DNA of 57,227 nucleotides from an uncultured Prevotellaceae bacterium. GTDB lineage: Bacteria; Bacteroidota; Bacteroidia; Bacteroidales; Bacteroidaceae. Positions 23,373 to 32,836 of the stretch are shown in pieces (position 1 is the first letter of the stretch; the number at the start of each line of letters is the position of its first letter). The stretch spans positions 1 to 57,227 of the forward strand of contig ONWA01000016.1 of NCBI GenBank assembly GCA_900321425.1, in the 5' to 3' direction. The notes below the pieces were generated by a model that made no database searches, had not been told where the DNA came from, and saw only the letters and a program-made list of their open reading frames with translations. Position numbers and translations under genes: made by a program.

Positions 23373-24932
23373 TTATTTCGTTACACGTTCCAGCCACTTC
23401 ACCATGCCGAACATCACACCCATAGAGATGAGGCATACGACAAGGAATACCGTCCAGCACTCCCAGATGGGCCACTTGTTGTACATCAGCGGACCAATCC
23501 ACAGCAACAGGTTACCTACCGCCGTCGCACCCAGCCATAAGCCCTGACACAAACCCTGTAAATGCTTGGGAGCCACCTTCGACACGAACGACAGACCTAA
23601 TGGTGAGATGAACAACTCAGCAACGGTGAGGAAGAAATAGACGACGATGAGTACCCATGGACCCGCCTTCAAGCCTGCCTTGGCAGCATCACCCAATGCC
23701 TTGAACTCCTCGGCAGAAGGATAACCCTGCATCATTGAGAACACAGCCAGGAAGAGGTAAGCCAGACCGGCGATACCCATACCATAGGCAATCTTACGCG
23801 GAGTAGAGATAGCACGACCGGCACGGGTCAACGATGAGAATATCCACATGATGATGGGTGTCAGTACGATAACAAAGAACGGATTGACAGCCTGCCATAT
23901 CTCAGGAGCAATGGTATCGGTCACCACGAAGTCGCGGGCGAAATACGACAGCGACATACCGTTCTGGTGGAATGAGAACCAAAAGAACACGGCGATGCCC
24001 AATACGGCAAACAGAGCAAACATACGCTGTTTGATCTCGGTAGCCATCGAACGTTTCTCTTCCTCAGTATACTCCACGACCTGTGCAGCCTCTTTCTTTC
24101 CCGGTGTGGGGAACATACCCCGTGAGAAGATAAAGATAATCAGTGAGATGAGCATCGCCACCACAGAAGCGATGAACGAATAGTGGATACCCGTATTGAA
24201 AATGTCTAGATACTGTGAGCAGAAGGTACCAAGGTCGGCTGTTGAACCACCCACCTTCACAACGAGCTCATTGAGGTTGTTCAAGGCATCGGTTGACAGA
24301 GCCGTCCCCTCGTTGATATACTTGTGACATAGAGCAGGCAACGAGGCATCGTAGGTCAGTCCGTTGACCTTCAGCCACCACGAGCGCAACAACGGAGCCA
24401 CGAAAGGAGCAATCAGTCCACCGATATTGATGAAGACATAGAATATCTGGAAACCAGAATCACGCTGTCCCTTGGCAATACGCAGTTCCTCTTCACCTTT
24501 CTTGGCTGCCTCAGCCTCGAAGTTATCATACATCTGACCGACAATAGCCTGCAGGTTGCCCTTGAACAGACCATTACCGAAGGCAATCAGGAACAGGGCG
24601 ATACACGTTAGGGGCAACAGCCATGAGATATTACCAGCCGTAGCCAGAATAGGTACTGACAGGATGACATAGCCCGAAGCCATGATGATCAGTCCTGTCA
24701 TGATGGTGCCTTTGTAGTTCTGGGTACGGTCGGCAATGATACCGCCCACCAGACTCAGCACATAGATGCCGGCATAGAAACAAGAGTAGATAACGCCACT
24801 CGTCTCGTCGGAAAGTCCGAATTTTGAACAGAGAAACAACACGAGCACGGCATTCATGATATAATAGCCGAAACGCTCGCCCATGTTACTCAGTGCGGCC
24901 TGTAACAGACCTTTGGGGTGATTCTTAAACAT
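23373..24932 (-). CDS. POT-family proton-coupled oligopeptide transporter
   Basis: Inner-membrane symporter that imports di- and tripeptides with protons. At 519 residues it has about 14 predicted membrane helices. The POT signatures are present: ALSNMGERFGYYIMNAVLVL (the ExxER-like Glu-Arg of helix 1), and the helix-10/11 region AELFISPLGLSFVSKVAP. An inserted loop at about residues 135-160 (AEAAKKGEEELRIAKGQRD) is family-typical. It sits in a minus-strand unit with two envelope proteins upstream and an EEP protein downstream. Peptides are the main nitrogen source for many Prevotella, which fits. Confidence 0.92.
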   Translation of the reverse strand: MFKNHPKGLLQAALSNMGERFGYYIMNAVLVLFLCSKFGLSDETSGVIYSCFYAGIYVLSLVGGIIADRTQNYKGTIMTGLIIMASGYVILSVPILATAGNISWLLPLTCIALFLIAFGNGLFKGNLQAIVGQMYDNFEAEAAKKGEEELRIAKGQRDSGFQIFYVFINIGGLIAPFVAPLLRSWWLKVNGLTYDASLPALCHKYINEGTALSTDALNNLNELVVKVGGSTADLGTFCSQYLDIFNTGIHYSFIASVVAMLISLIIFIFSRGMFPTPGKKEAAQVVEYTEEEKRSMATEIKQRMFALFAVLGIAVFFWFSFHQNGMSLSYFARDFVVTDTIAPEIWQAVNPFFVIVLTPIIMWIFSSLTRAGRAISTPRKIAYGMGIAGLAYLFLAVFSMMQGYPSAEEFKALGDAAKAGLKAGPWVLIVVYFFLTVAELFISPLGLSFVSKVAPKHLQGLCQGLWLGATAVGNLLLWIGPLMYNKWPIWECWTVFLVVCLISMGVMFGMVKWLERVTK

Positions 24933-24963
24933 CGTTTGAATGATTATTAGTTATATTTATATG

Positions 24964-25755
24964 TTATTTGATTTGATCGTTCTTGGTTTTATGTAGATCG
25001 AAGAGATAGGCCAGTTTGATGACGAAATTGCCATTATTACTCTTACTGAAATAGTCGCGCTTCGAACTGCCGTAGATATTGCCGAGTCCATAGTAATAGC
25101 GTGCTTCGAGCAGAAAGTGTCCCACCTTGGGATGTGAGAGTTCTACACCGCCCCCAAAGACTACTCCATAGTCGAATTTCTTCTCTACGGGCATTGTCTC
25201 TTGAGCCACCACCTTCGATACACGTTCGTTCACCAGTATATCGTCGTCAGTGATATTCGTCTCGGTGGATTCTTTCAATAGGAAACCAATCTGAGGACCC
25301 GCCTGAATAAAGAACTGGAAGCCCTTCCGTTCCTTACCCCATCCCATTCGTGCGAGGACAGGTATCTGTATGTAGGTCAACTTACGGGAGTAAGCCAGTG
25401 GTTCTGTGCCATCGCCCACCACCTTCATGACAGGCTGGTTGTCGACGGTCAGGATATCCTCTTTCCATCCCGATTGCATCACATTGACCTCTCCTACGAT
25501 TGCACAGATACTCTTGAAATATTTCTCTGCCACATAACGGGCCGTGACACCAAAGGTCATACCGCCCAACATACCTTGAGGCACACTGGGTTGGAAACCG
25601 ACACTACTGAGTGCATAACCGCCATTGATACCGATGCTGAAATCGGAGCGGTGCTCGCCCACTTGTGCAGACAAGCCCAAAGGCAAAGCCATGAGAGCGA
25701 GCAGAACAATACGTCTTGCCGACAGTAGATACTTATTAAATGCCTTCATCATCAC
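24964..25755 (-). CDS. PorT-like outer-membrane beta-barrel protein
   Basis: Small eight- to ten-strand barrel of 263 residues with a signal peptide ending at GLSAQ (about residue 30). The strands alternate hydrophobic and polar residues, for example DFSIGINGGYALSSVGF, GMTFGVTARYVAEKYF, FQFFIQAGPQIGFLL, HFLLEARYYYGLGNIY. The end NFVIKLAYLFDL is a plausible barrel-closing strand. PorT itself belongs to type IX secretion, but this superfamily is broad and no secretion partner is adjacent, so the role stays open. It starts six bases after the LysM gene. Confidence 0.78.
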   Translation of the reverse strand: MMMKAFNKYLLSARRIVLLALMALPLGLSAQVGEHRSDFSIGINGGYALSSVGFQPSVPQGMLGGMTFGVTARYVAEKYFKSICAIVGEVNVMQSGWKEDILTVDNQPVMKVVGDGTEPLAYSRKLTYIQIPVLARMGWGKERKGFQFFIQAGPQIGFLLKESTETNITDDDILVNERVSKVVAQETMPVEKKFDYGVVFGGGVELSHPKVGHFLLEARYYYGLGNIYGSSKRDYFSKSNNGNFVIKLAYLFDLHKTKNDQIK

Positions 25756-25761
25756 TACCCT

Positions 25762-27141
25762 TTAAAAATTAACCGTCTCTACCCGATGCTCAGGCATATA
25801 GTGAACAAACAGGAGTGCCTTGTTCTGCAGACCGCCATTGGCAATGCGATCGAAATGAAGCGGTGTTTGGAACGGCGTATAGCCCACCATACCAATGGCA
25901 CCGGTAAAGTCTTTGCCATATTGCATCATTCCCTTGACGAAATACATAGTATGATCGAAGCCCGTCATGGCAAAACGCGGTAGTGTCCGCATCATATCCG
26001 CATGAAAGTTCGAACGGTATTTCTGTTGAAAACGGGTATACTGAGCCGATGCCGGATTCGCATAGAAAGCAGTTGGGATATAGGTATCGTAACGATAAAA
26101 GTTATCCATGTGCTGACGGGTGTACGACACCCACTCCGGATAGCCAAACATACTGATTCGAACTTCGGGAACATTCATCTTCACGTTATTGATCTTTGCG
26201 AAAGCCACCGACAACTCCTGTGAGCGACCTGTATTCAGAACCACGATATTGGGCTGAGTCGTGCTGAAGGCTCTCTGAAACAGAGCATCACTCGATTTCA
26301 GGTTGGTCAGACTATACTCTATTCCGGCAGTCTCCATCCTACGACGGATATTAAAGGTGAAGATTCCCTTCCGACTGGTTGTATCGTTGCAGTCGATAAA
26401 CACTGGATGATAGCCCTTGAACTGTTGCATGAAACGCTGGATGGTGTTCTCATTGAGGTCGTTGGTATTCTGAAACACTTGATAGATGTTACGGTTGGAA
26501 TACAGTTGCGGTGCATTGATACTGAAAGGAATCAGTATTTTGATATCATGAGCCACCGAGAACTCTGAAACTGCAGCCATCTGCTTGGAATAGAGAGGAC
26601 CGATTATCAGGTCGCAGTCAGATGCACCATTAGACTGCAACAATTGGTGGGCATCGGCATCCTCAGCACAATTCCATGCCCGCACGTCGATAGACACACC
26701 CGTTTTCTTCAAACTATCGCACGCCATGAGCACACCTCGATAATACTCCATCATCCGCTTACCGTCGCCATTGATATCGTGCAGGGGCAGCAGCACACCT
26801 AAACGGAACAGTTTCTTACCTGAAGAGGTTGTTGCCGTCGTCTTGGCTGATGGCACAGCAGCGGTCGCCGTCTTCGGTTGGGGTGTAGCGGTCTGAGGCT
26901 TCGTCTTCGGGTAAGGGATATTCAGAATCGCCCCTTTCTGCAGTTCATACCCCGGAGTATTCAGGATCGGATTGGCTTCTATCAATTCCTGTACCGTAAG
27001 GCCATAGCTACGGGAAATACCAAAGATGGTCTCTTTTTTCTTCACTTCGTGAACAGCCTGCCATTTGGTGGTTTGGGCTACCAAATCAGTGACGAACGTC
27101 AGCATACAGGCCAACCATAAATATTTAAAGAAATGTCGCAT
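25762..27141 (-). CDS. LysM protein with type 1 periplasmic-binding fold
   Basis: Exported cell-wall-associated protein of about 459 residues. The signal peptide (FFKYLWLACMLTFVTDLVAQ) is followed by one LysM domain (about 28-75: HEVKKKETIFGISRSYGLT, then ILNIPYP). A Pro/Thr/Ala linker (about 80-115) leads to a domain like the amino-acid receptor part of ABC importers (RLGVLLPLHDINGDGKRMMEYY, DLIIGPLYSKQM). No ABC transporter genes are near, so it is more likely a peptidoglycan-linked sensor or scaffold. Start 27141 is preferred for its compact signal; 27147 is equally possible. Confidence 0.85.
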   Translation of the reverse strand: MRHFFKYLWLACMLTFVTDLVAQTTKWQAVHEVKKKETIFGISRSYGLTVQELIEANPILNTPGYELQKGAILNIPYPKTKPQTATPQPKTATAAVPSAKTTATTSSGKKLFRLGVLLPLHDINGDGKRMMEYYRGVLMACDSLKKTGVSIDVRAWNCAEDADAHQLLQSNGASDCDLIIGPLYSKQMAAVSEFSVAHDIKILIPFSINAPQLYSNRNIYQVFQNTNDLNENTIQRFMQQFKGYHPVFIDCNDTTSRKGIFTFNIRRRMETAGIEYSLTNLKSSDALFQRAFSTTQPNIVVLNTGRSQELSVAFAKINNVKMNVPEVRISMFGYPEWVSYTRQHMDNFYRYDTYIPTAFYANPASAQYTRFQQKYRSNFHADMMRTLPRFAMTGFDHTMYFVKGMMQYGKDFTGAIGMVGYTPFQTPLHFDRIANGGLQNKALLFVHYMPEHRVETVNF

Positions 27142-27168
27142 GATCATATTTTTTCTCTAATTCGGCCA

Positions 27169-27176
27169 CAAAATTA
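27169..27176 (-). promoter_or_regulatory. -7 promoter box of the LysM operon
   Basis: TAATTTTG on the minus strand, 27 bases before 27141. It is back-to-back with the plus-strand box at 27189. Confidence 0.6.
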
Positions 27177-27188
27177 CGAAAAAAGTTG

Positions 27189-27196
27189 TAACTTTG
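27189..27196 (+). promoter_or_regulatory. -7 promoter box of the CHU_C gene and uvrA
   Basis: TAACTTTG, 20 bases before the start at 27217. The -7 boxes of the two divergent promoters are only 12 bases apart. Confidence 0.65.
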
Positions 27197-27216
27197 CGCA
27201 TTCAAGCATATAAAAA

Positions 27217-27903
27217 ATGTATCTGAAACAAATCTTTATCACCATCATGCTGGCATTCCTGCCTCATTGGCTATGGGCAGACGAGCCGATATTTTTCCCC
27301 ACAGCTATTTATGTAGACAGTCTGGGTGTCGAGATACCCATCGAAGAAAAGCTGACCCACGAGGCCCCTCTGGATGTTACCTTCATGGCTAACGGACAGA
27401 ACACAGAAGGCAGGAATATCTCCTACGAGTGGCATTTCCGCATGGAAGGCGAAGAGACCGACTATATCGTGCGCTATGAGGAGAATATGGACTACACGTT
27501 CACAAATGCAGGCACTACCCATATCTATTTCCGTGCGTATGAGAACGACTTGCTCATCGGTGAGGCAGAGTTTATCATAGAGATCACCACCAGTAAGCTC
27601 AAGATGCCCAACGCCTTCACCCCCAACGATGACGGAAGGAACGACACATACCATCCCATGACCCATGAGAGTCTGGTGGAGTTTCATGCCTATATCTATA
27701 ACCGCTACGGACAGCTGCTCTACGACTGGACCAACCCTGATGCCGACGGATGGGACGGCACATACAGAGGGAAACCAGTGAAAGAGGGTGTTTACTTCGT
27801 TCTGGTAAAAGCCAAGGGTGCCGACGGCGTAGAATACAATATCAGGAAAGATATCAACCTGCTCAGAGGCTACACCCTACGAGAAACCGACGCCACCTAT
27901 TAA
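27217..27903 (+). CDS. Exported protein with gliding-motility C-terminal (CHU_C) domain
   Basis: 228-residue secreted protein. A signal peptide (MYLKQIFITIMLAFLPHWLWA) leads to a PKD-like region (about 45-125, LDVTFMANGQNTEGRNISYEWHF). It ends in a CHU_C domain: KMPNAFTPNDDGRNDTYHP, FHAYIYNRYGQLLYDW, GWDGTYRGKPVKEGVYFVLV. CHU_C is the type B sorting domain for type IX secretion, though many species without gliding carry it in short proteins like this. The stop is three bases before uvrA, so they share a transcript. A structural role at the cell surface is inferred. Confidence 0.85.
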   Translation: MYLKQIFITIMLAFLPHWLWADEPIFFPTAIYVDSLGVEIPIEEKLTHEAPLDVTFMANGQNTEGRNISYEWHFRMEGEETDYIVRYEENMDYTFTNAGTTHIYFRAYENDLLIGEAEFIIEITTSKLKMPNAFTPNDDGRNDTYHPMTHESLVEFHAYIYNRYGQLLYDWTNPDADGWDGTYRGKPVKEGVYFVLVKAKGADGVEYNIRKDINLLRGYTLRETDATY

Positions 27904-27906
27904 TCT

Positions 27907-30750
27907 ATGAAACAAGAAGACAGCAAGATCAATGTATGGGGAGCTCGCGTCCACAACCTGAAGAATGTGGACGTGGAGATACCACGTAATTGTCTGACCG
28001 TTATCACTGGTCTGAGTGGGTCGGGTAAGTCGTCGCTCGCCTTCGATACCATCTTCGCTGAGGGACAACGCAGGTATATTGAGACATTCTCTGCCTATGC
28101 CCGCAACTTCCTCGGAGGTATGGAGCGACCTGACGTCGACAAAATCAGCGGTCTGTCGCCTGTCATCAGTATTGACCAAAAGACCACCAACAGGAATCCG
28201 CGATCCACCGTAGGTACGACCACTGAGGTATATGACTATCTGCGACTGCTCTTTGCCCGTGCCGGTAAAGCCTATAGCTACATGACAGGGGAACCGATGG
28301 TTAGATATACCGACGAGAAAGTGATGGAGATGATCACCCACGACTATGCCCATAAGCGCATCCTTATTCTTGCGCCTGTTGTACGCAGTCGTAAGGGACA
28401 TTACCGTGAGCTCTTCGAACAGATGCGGCGCAAGGGATACCTATATGTACGCGTTGATGGCGAGGTACAAGAGATTACTCGGGGCATGAAGGTGGACCGT
28501 TACAAGAACCACGACATCGAGGTGGTCATCGATAAGTTAGAGGTAAGTGGTGAGAAGCAAGAGGTGAGTAACGAGCGCCTGAAGAAATCGGTACAGATGG
28601 CCATGAAGCAGGGCGACGGACTTATTATGATTCTTGATAAGGACAGCGGTAGCGTGAAGTTTTTCTCCCGTCGTCTGATGTGTCCGACTACTGGTATCGC
28701 CTATAGCGACCCTGCCCCCAACAATTTCTCGTTCAACTCACCCCAGGGAGCCTGTCAACGATGTAAGGGACTGGGCGTGGTCGACAAGATTGACCTCGCA
28801 AAAGTCATTCCTAACCCCAAAATCAGTATTTACGATGGTGGTATCGCACCATTGGGCAAATACAAGAACCAGATGATTTTCTGGCAGATTGATGCCCTCC
28901 TAAAGAAATATGACGAGACACTGAAGACGCCTATCGGTCAGCTACCCGAAGAGGCCCTCTCCGAAGTACTCTACGGCTCACTGGAAAATGTGCGCATCGA
29001 CAAAGAACTGGTTCACACCTCAAGCGATTATTTCGTCAGCTTCGACGGTATCATCAACTATCTGCAGAACGTGATGGAGAACGACGACTCCACCAGCGGT
29101 CAGAAATGGGCCGACCAGTTCCTTGAAGCATGCGAATGTCCTGAATGTCACGGACAACGACTGAACCGTGAGGCGCTGTCGTATAAGGTAGGTGATAAGA
29201 ACATTGCCGAACTGGCCTCTATGGACATCGCTGAGCTACGTGAGTGGATGGAGACCATCGAAGACCACCACCTCGACCACCAGCAACAGCAGATAGCCGC
29301 CGAGATTCTCAAGGAGATTCGCACGCGACTGGACTTCCTGCTTGACGTGGGACTCGACTATCTGTCGCTCAACCGTCCGTCGGCAAGTCTCTCCGGAGGT
29401 GAGAGTCAACGTATACGACTAGCCACACAGATTGGTTCCCAACTGGTCAATGTACTCTATATCCTTGACGAGCCGTCGATTGGACTCCATCAGCGCGACA
29501 ATGAACGCCTCATTCGTTCGCTCAAGGAGTTGCGTGACCTGGGAAACACGGTCATTGTGGTGGAACATGATAAGGACATGATGCTCCATGCCGACTATAT
29601 CGTCGATATCGGCCCCAAAGCCGGTAAGAAGGGAGGTGAGGTTGTTTTTCAAGGAACACCCAAGGAGATGTTGCGTACCAACACCATTACCGCCCAATAC
29701 CTCAATGGACAACAACAGATAGAAATACCTGTCCAACGACGCAAGGGGAATGGCAAACGTCTCGTGTTACGGGGCTGTTGCGGTAACAATCTCAAGCATG
29801 TCGACGTAGAATTCCCGTTGGGTACGCTTATCGTGGTCACTGGTGTCAGCGGCTCTGGTAAGTCGACACTCATCAACGAGACACTACAGCCCATCCTCTC
29901 CCAACATTTCTACCGTTCGCTGAAGAAGCCCATGCCCTACGACGAGGTAGAGGGCATCAAGAATATAGATAAGGTGGTGAATGTCGACCAGTCACCCATC
30001 GGACGAACGCCACGTTCCAACCCTGCCACCTACACTGGTGTCTTCTCTGATATCCGTTCGCTGTTTGTCAGTCTGCCTGAAGCAAAGATACGCGGCTACA
30101 AGCCGGGACGTTTCTCATTCAATGTGAAGGGTGGACGTTGCGAGACGTGTGGCGGCAATGGCTACAAGACCATTGAGATGAATTTCCTGCCCGATATCCA
30201 AGTACCATGTGAAGAGTGTCACGGCAAACGCTATAACCGTGAGACGCTGGAGGTGAGATACAAAGGCAAGTCGATAGCCGACGTACTCGATATGACCATC
30301 AACCAAGCCTGCGAGTTCTTTGCCAATGTGCCCGATATCCTGCGTAAGATACAGAGTCTGAAAGATGTGGGACTGGGATATGTCAAGCTTGGACAGTCGT
30401 CAACGACCCTTTCCGGTGGTGAGAGCCAGCGTGTGAAACTGGCCACCGAACTGTCGAAGCGCGATACCGGTAAGACGCTCTATATCCTCGACGAGCCCAC
30501 CACTGGACTGCATTTCGAAGACATCCGTATTCTCATGGAGGTGCTACAGCGACTGGTGGACCGTGGCAATACAGTCATCATCATTGAGCATAACCTCGAC
30601 GTCATCAAGCTCGCCGATCATATCATTGACATGGGACCTGAGGGTGGTCGCGGTGGTGGTAACGTGCTCACGACGGGCACTCCCGAGGAAGTAGCCAAGT
30701 CTAAAAAAGGCTATACTCCCAGATTCCTGCGTGAGGAACTGGGAGTATAG
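27907..30750 (+). CDS. uvrA: Excinuclease ABC subunit A
   Basis: Damage-recognition ATPase of nucleotide excision repair. At 947 residues it has two ABC modules: Walker A GLSGSGKSSLAFD (about 37) and GVSGSGKSTL (about 648), with signature SLSGGESQRIRLA and TTLSGGESQRVKLA. The C-terminal zinc finger CETCGG...CEECHG is intact. The first zinc site appears incomplete: the first pair is CPTTG instead of CxxC, while the second is CQRCKG. A strong hairpin covers the final codons. It converges on the LruC gene with 24 bases between stops. Confidence 0.96.
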   Translation: MKQEDSKINVWGARVHNLKNVDVEIPRNCLTVITGLSGSGKSSLAFDTIFAEGQRRYIETFSAYARNFLGGMERPDVDKISGLSPVISIDQKTTNRNPRSTVGTTTEVYDYLRLLFARAGKAYSYMTGEPMVRYTDEKVMEMITHDYAHKRILILAPVVRSRKGHYRELFEQMRRKGYLYVRVDGEVQEITRGMKVDRYKNHDIEVVIDKLEVSGEKQEVSNERLKKSVQMAMKQGDGLIMILDKDSGSVKFFSRRLMCPTTGIAYSDPAPNNFSFNSPQGACQRCKGLGVVDKIDLAKVIPNPKISIYDGGIAPLGKYKNQMIFWQIDALLKKYDETLKTPIGQLPEEALSEVLYGSLENVRIDKELVHTSSDYFVSFDGIINYLQNVMENDDSTSGQKWADQFLEACECPECHGQRLNREALSYKVGDKNIAELASMDIAELREWMETIEDHHLDHQQQQIAAEILKEIRTRLDFLLDVGLDYLSLNRPSASLSGGESQRIRLATQIGSQLVNVLYILDEPSIGLHQRDNERLIRSLKELRDLGNTVIVVEHDKDMMLHADYIVDIGPKAGKKGGEVVFQGTPKEMLRTNTITAQYLNGQQQIEIPVQRRKGNGKRLVLRGCCGNNLKHVDVEFPLGTLIVVTGVSGSGKSTLINETLQPILSQHFYRSLKKPMPYDEVEGIKNIDKVVNVDQSPIGRTPRSNPATYTGVFSDIRSLFVSLPEAKIRGYKPGRFSFNVKGGRCETCGGNGYKTIEMNFLPDIQVPCEECHGKRYNRETLEVRYKGKSIADVLDMTINQACEFFANVPDILRKIQSLKDVGLGYVKLGQSSTTLSGGESQRVKLATELSKRDTGKTLYILDEPTTGLHFEDIRILMEVLQRLVDRGNTVIIIEHNLDVIKLADHIIDMGPEGGRGGGNVLTTGTPEEVAKSKKGYTPRFLREELGV
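30711..30750. terminator. Long hairpin over the uvrA stop codon, possible bidirectional terminator
   Basis: CTATACTCCCAG-A-TTCC pairs with GGAACTGGGAGTATAG around TGCGTGA, a 16-bp stem with one bulged A. It ends exactly at the uvrA TAG. There is no T-run, so termination is unproven; the arms are the last 13 codons of uvrA. Confidence 0.5.
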
Positions 30751-30774
30751 CTACTGTCAATATATGATTACCGA

Positions 30775-32601
30775 TTATTTCTCGTAAACCATTCCTTCTT
30801 CCGGATACTGATACCAGTTGGTGCTGGTCACTCTCTTAGCACCCCATTCATTGAATCGCTTATAGGCATCCTTAATGCATACCTTCTCATAAGGATACTT
30901 GAAGTCAACAGGTACCATGATGCCGTGAGGATCTTCTCCCTTCTTAGACAGACGTATCTCCGTATCCGTCGTAGCGTCATAGAGATATGGCTGTGTACTT
31001 TCGTTCAGGAAGCTGAAGTCCTTGCTTACTTTGACACGTTCGGTGATAGGCTCACGATAGCGACCCATCTCTGTATTCACGAAGTTGCTCTGTCCTACGT
31101 TGAACATATCATGCAACTCTGTAGAACCATTGATTACATTTTTGATATTTCTAATATAGAGCTTATCCTGAGCACCACAAGCCACGATGCTATACTCTAT
31201 CGTAGTATCATCGATACGAGTGGCCTTAATCACAACATCGTTCATGTCGTAGTCACCAATCTCGCGGTCCTCGAAGCAGTAGGTGAACACATTGCTCTCA
31301 AATTCGAAGACGAAAGGCATCTCCTCTACTCCACCCTCTACCTCGAGGATGATATCGTTGAAGTCGGAGTCGGTACCGCTCTCGCAGCAGAGTAGCATCT
31401 TACCATTCAGGCTCACCCAACCCATACGGGGACCGTCGGTACCCAGTTTCGAGCTGGAGAAGTTGGGCCAGGAATTGATCTTGTTATTCAGTCTTCCGTC
31501 TCCATAGAGCTCACCCTGCTTCTTTGAACCCTCAGAATTTGTCTTCGCACGTACCATGAATCCGATCTTGTAGCCGTTGGGGAACTGATAACTTCCTTGT
31601 GTACCTATCATAGGCTGTCCGTCACCCCAATAAATGAGCGTATAGGATTTGCGCTTCTCGATATTATCGTCTTCGGTTTCACCAAAATACTTATTGAAGG
31701 GGATAGCCTTGTACTTTGGCAGATTGGTGAGGAAATCGACGACCTTACCACCATTGTGAACATACTCATCCAGATCCGACTCCTTGAAATAATAATAGTA
31801 GAAATCCGAGTTGTACACCTCATTACCATACCTCTTCGCCTGGTCGCACTTATAGACAGGTGAAACGACGATGGGCTCCGAACCGGTAGTGATAGGATAT
31901 ACTTTCTCGTTGTAAAGACCACTCTCCTTGATCAAGGGGAGGTTGTTATACTGTCTACCGTTCTTGAGATATGAGAAGATAACGGTTCTGAACAGCTGAA
32001 TATAGTCTGCATCCCAGTTAGAAACGCTAACGCCTGCTTGTTCATAAGCCTCGTCGCTCATCTCGTAGAACACCTCACCGGGAATCCAGTCGCGCTGGGC
32101 AGCCCATGACTCCACCGTATTAGCGATTACCGGTGTCTGGGCATCGGTGGTTTGTGGCATTCTTATCCGTCGTGACTGACTGGGCGTTGTAGGATAGCTG
32201 GCTGTTCCGTTCTCTACTTTCGCATATATTTTCTTGCCATTGGACACATAAGCCACATAGATGCCTTTATTGTCACTGGGAAGATCATATTTCAGCGTCA
32301 CCGATGAAGCACCGTTGGTGTTGGTCGCGTTGAGCACCGTCATGGAGGTATTATTCTCATCATCCACCACCACATTTGTCAGCACTTGTACGGTCTCCAC
32401 TGAGGAAGGGAGATTATTTACAGTCACTGAACCAGAAGAAGTAGTACACCAATCCTGATTCGCATCAAAATCTATACCGAACACTTTCTTCACATTTTCG
32501 TCAACCTGCGCATCTCGGGCGTCAGTATCGGCATAGTCATTACTTACACATCCTGAGAGAAGTAATAAAAGTCCTGAAAAACAATAATACTTAAGTTTCA
32601 T
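30775..32601 (-). CDS. LruC-domain lipoprotein (DUF4842)
   Basis: Surface-type lipoprotein of 608 residues. The signal MKLKYYCFSGLLLLLSGC ends in a lipobox cysteine (C18), followed by SNDYADTD, an acidic stretch of the kind that exports Bacteroidales lipoproteins to the surface. The middle holds GYKIGFMVRAKTN. The LruC/DUF4842 hallmark FCCESGTDSDFNDIILEVEG-like pattern appears as CCESGTDSDFNDIILEVEG, then FEDREIGDYDMNDVVIKATR. These Asp-rich repeats suggest calcium binding. It stands alone with its own promoter. The start at 32601 is chosen over 32610 for the better signal. Function unknown; adhesin or surface structural protein is plausible. Confidence 0.85.
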   Translation of the reverse strand: MKLKYYCFSGLLLLLSGCVSNDYADTDARDAQVDENVKKVFGIDFDANQDWCTTSSGSVTVNNLPSSVETVQVLTNVVVDDENNTSMTVLNATNTNGASSVTLKYDLPSDNKGIYVAYVSNGKKIYAKVENGTASYPTTPSQSRRIRMPQTTDAQTPVIANTVESWAAQRDWIPGEVFYEMSDEAYEQAGVSVSNWDADYIQLFRTVIFSYLKNGRQYNNLPLIKESGLYNEKVYPITTGSEPIVVSPVYKCDQAKRYGNEVYNSDFYYYYFKESDLDEYVHNGGKVVDFLTNLPKYKAIPFNKYFGETEDDNIEKRKSYTLIYWGDGQPMIGTQGSYQFPNGYKIGFMVRAKTNSEGSKKQGELYGDGRLNNKINSWPNFSSSKLGTDGPRMGWVSLNGKMLLCCESGTDSDFNDIILEVEGGVEEMPFVFEFESNVFTYCFEDREIGDYDMNDVVIKATRIDDTTIEYSIVACGAQDKLYIRNIKNVINGSTELHDMFNVGQSNFVNTEMGRYREPITERVKVSKDFSFLNESTQPYLYDATTDTEIRLSKKGEDPHGIMVPVDFKYPYEKVCIKDAYKRFNEWGAKRVTSTNWYQYPEEGMVYEK

Positions 32602-32630
32602 CAAATCCAACTTTATAATTAATTATGGTG

Positions 32631-32638
32631 CAAAAGTA
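32631..32638 (-). promoter_or_regulatory. -7 promoter box of the LruC gene
   Basis: TACTTTTG on the minus strand, 29 bases before the start at 32601. Confidence 0.65.
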
Positions 32639-32805
32639 ATATTAATCTTCGAATCTGCCAAATTTTAAAGTTTTTTTTTCCTCCACACACCTGATTTCTT
32701 GTCAAAGCAGTTCAAAAGTCTTGTCGAAACACTCATTTTATAGATTTTTTTTGAACTCATGTTATTAAAAAAGATAAAAACAAGGCATGAATGAAAATAA
32801 AATGC

Positions 32806-32813
32806 TATATTTG
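32806..32813 (+). promoter_or_regulatory. -7 promoter box of the Xpt-PreA fusion gene
   Basis: TATATTTG, 23 bases before the ATG at 32837. No riboswitch-like structure was recognised in the short leader. Confidence 0.6.
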
Positions 32814-32836
32814 TTCCCATCAAAAATCCGAACGTC

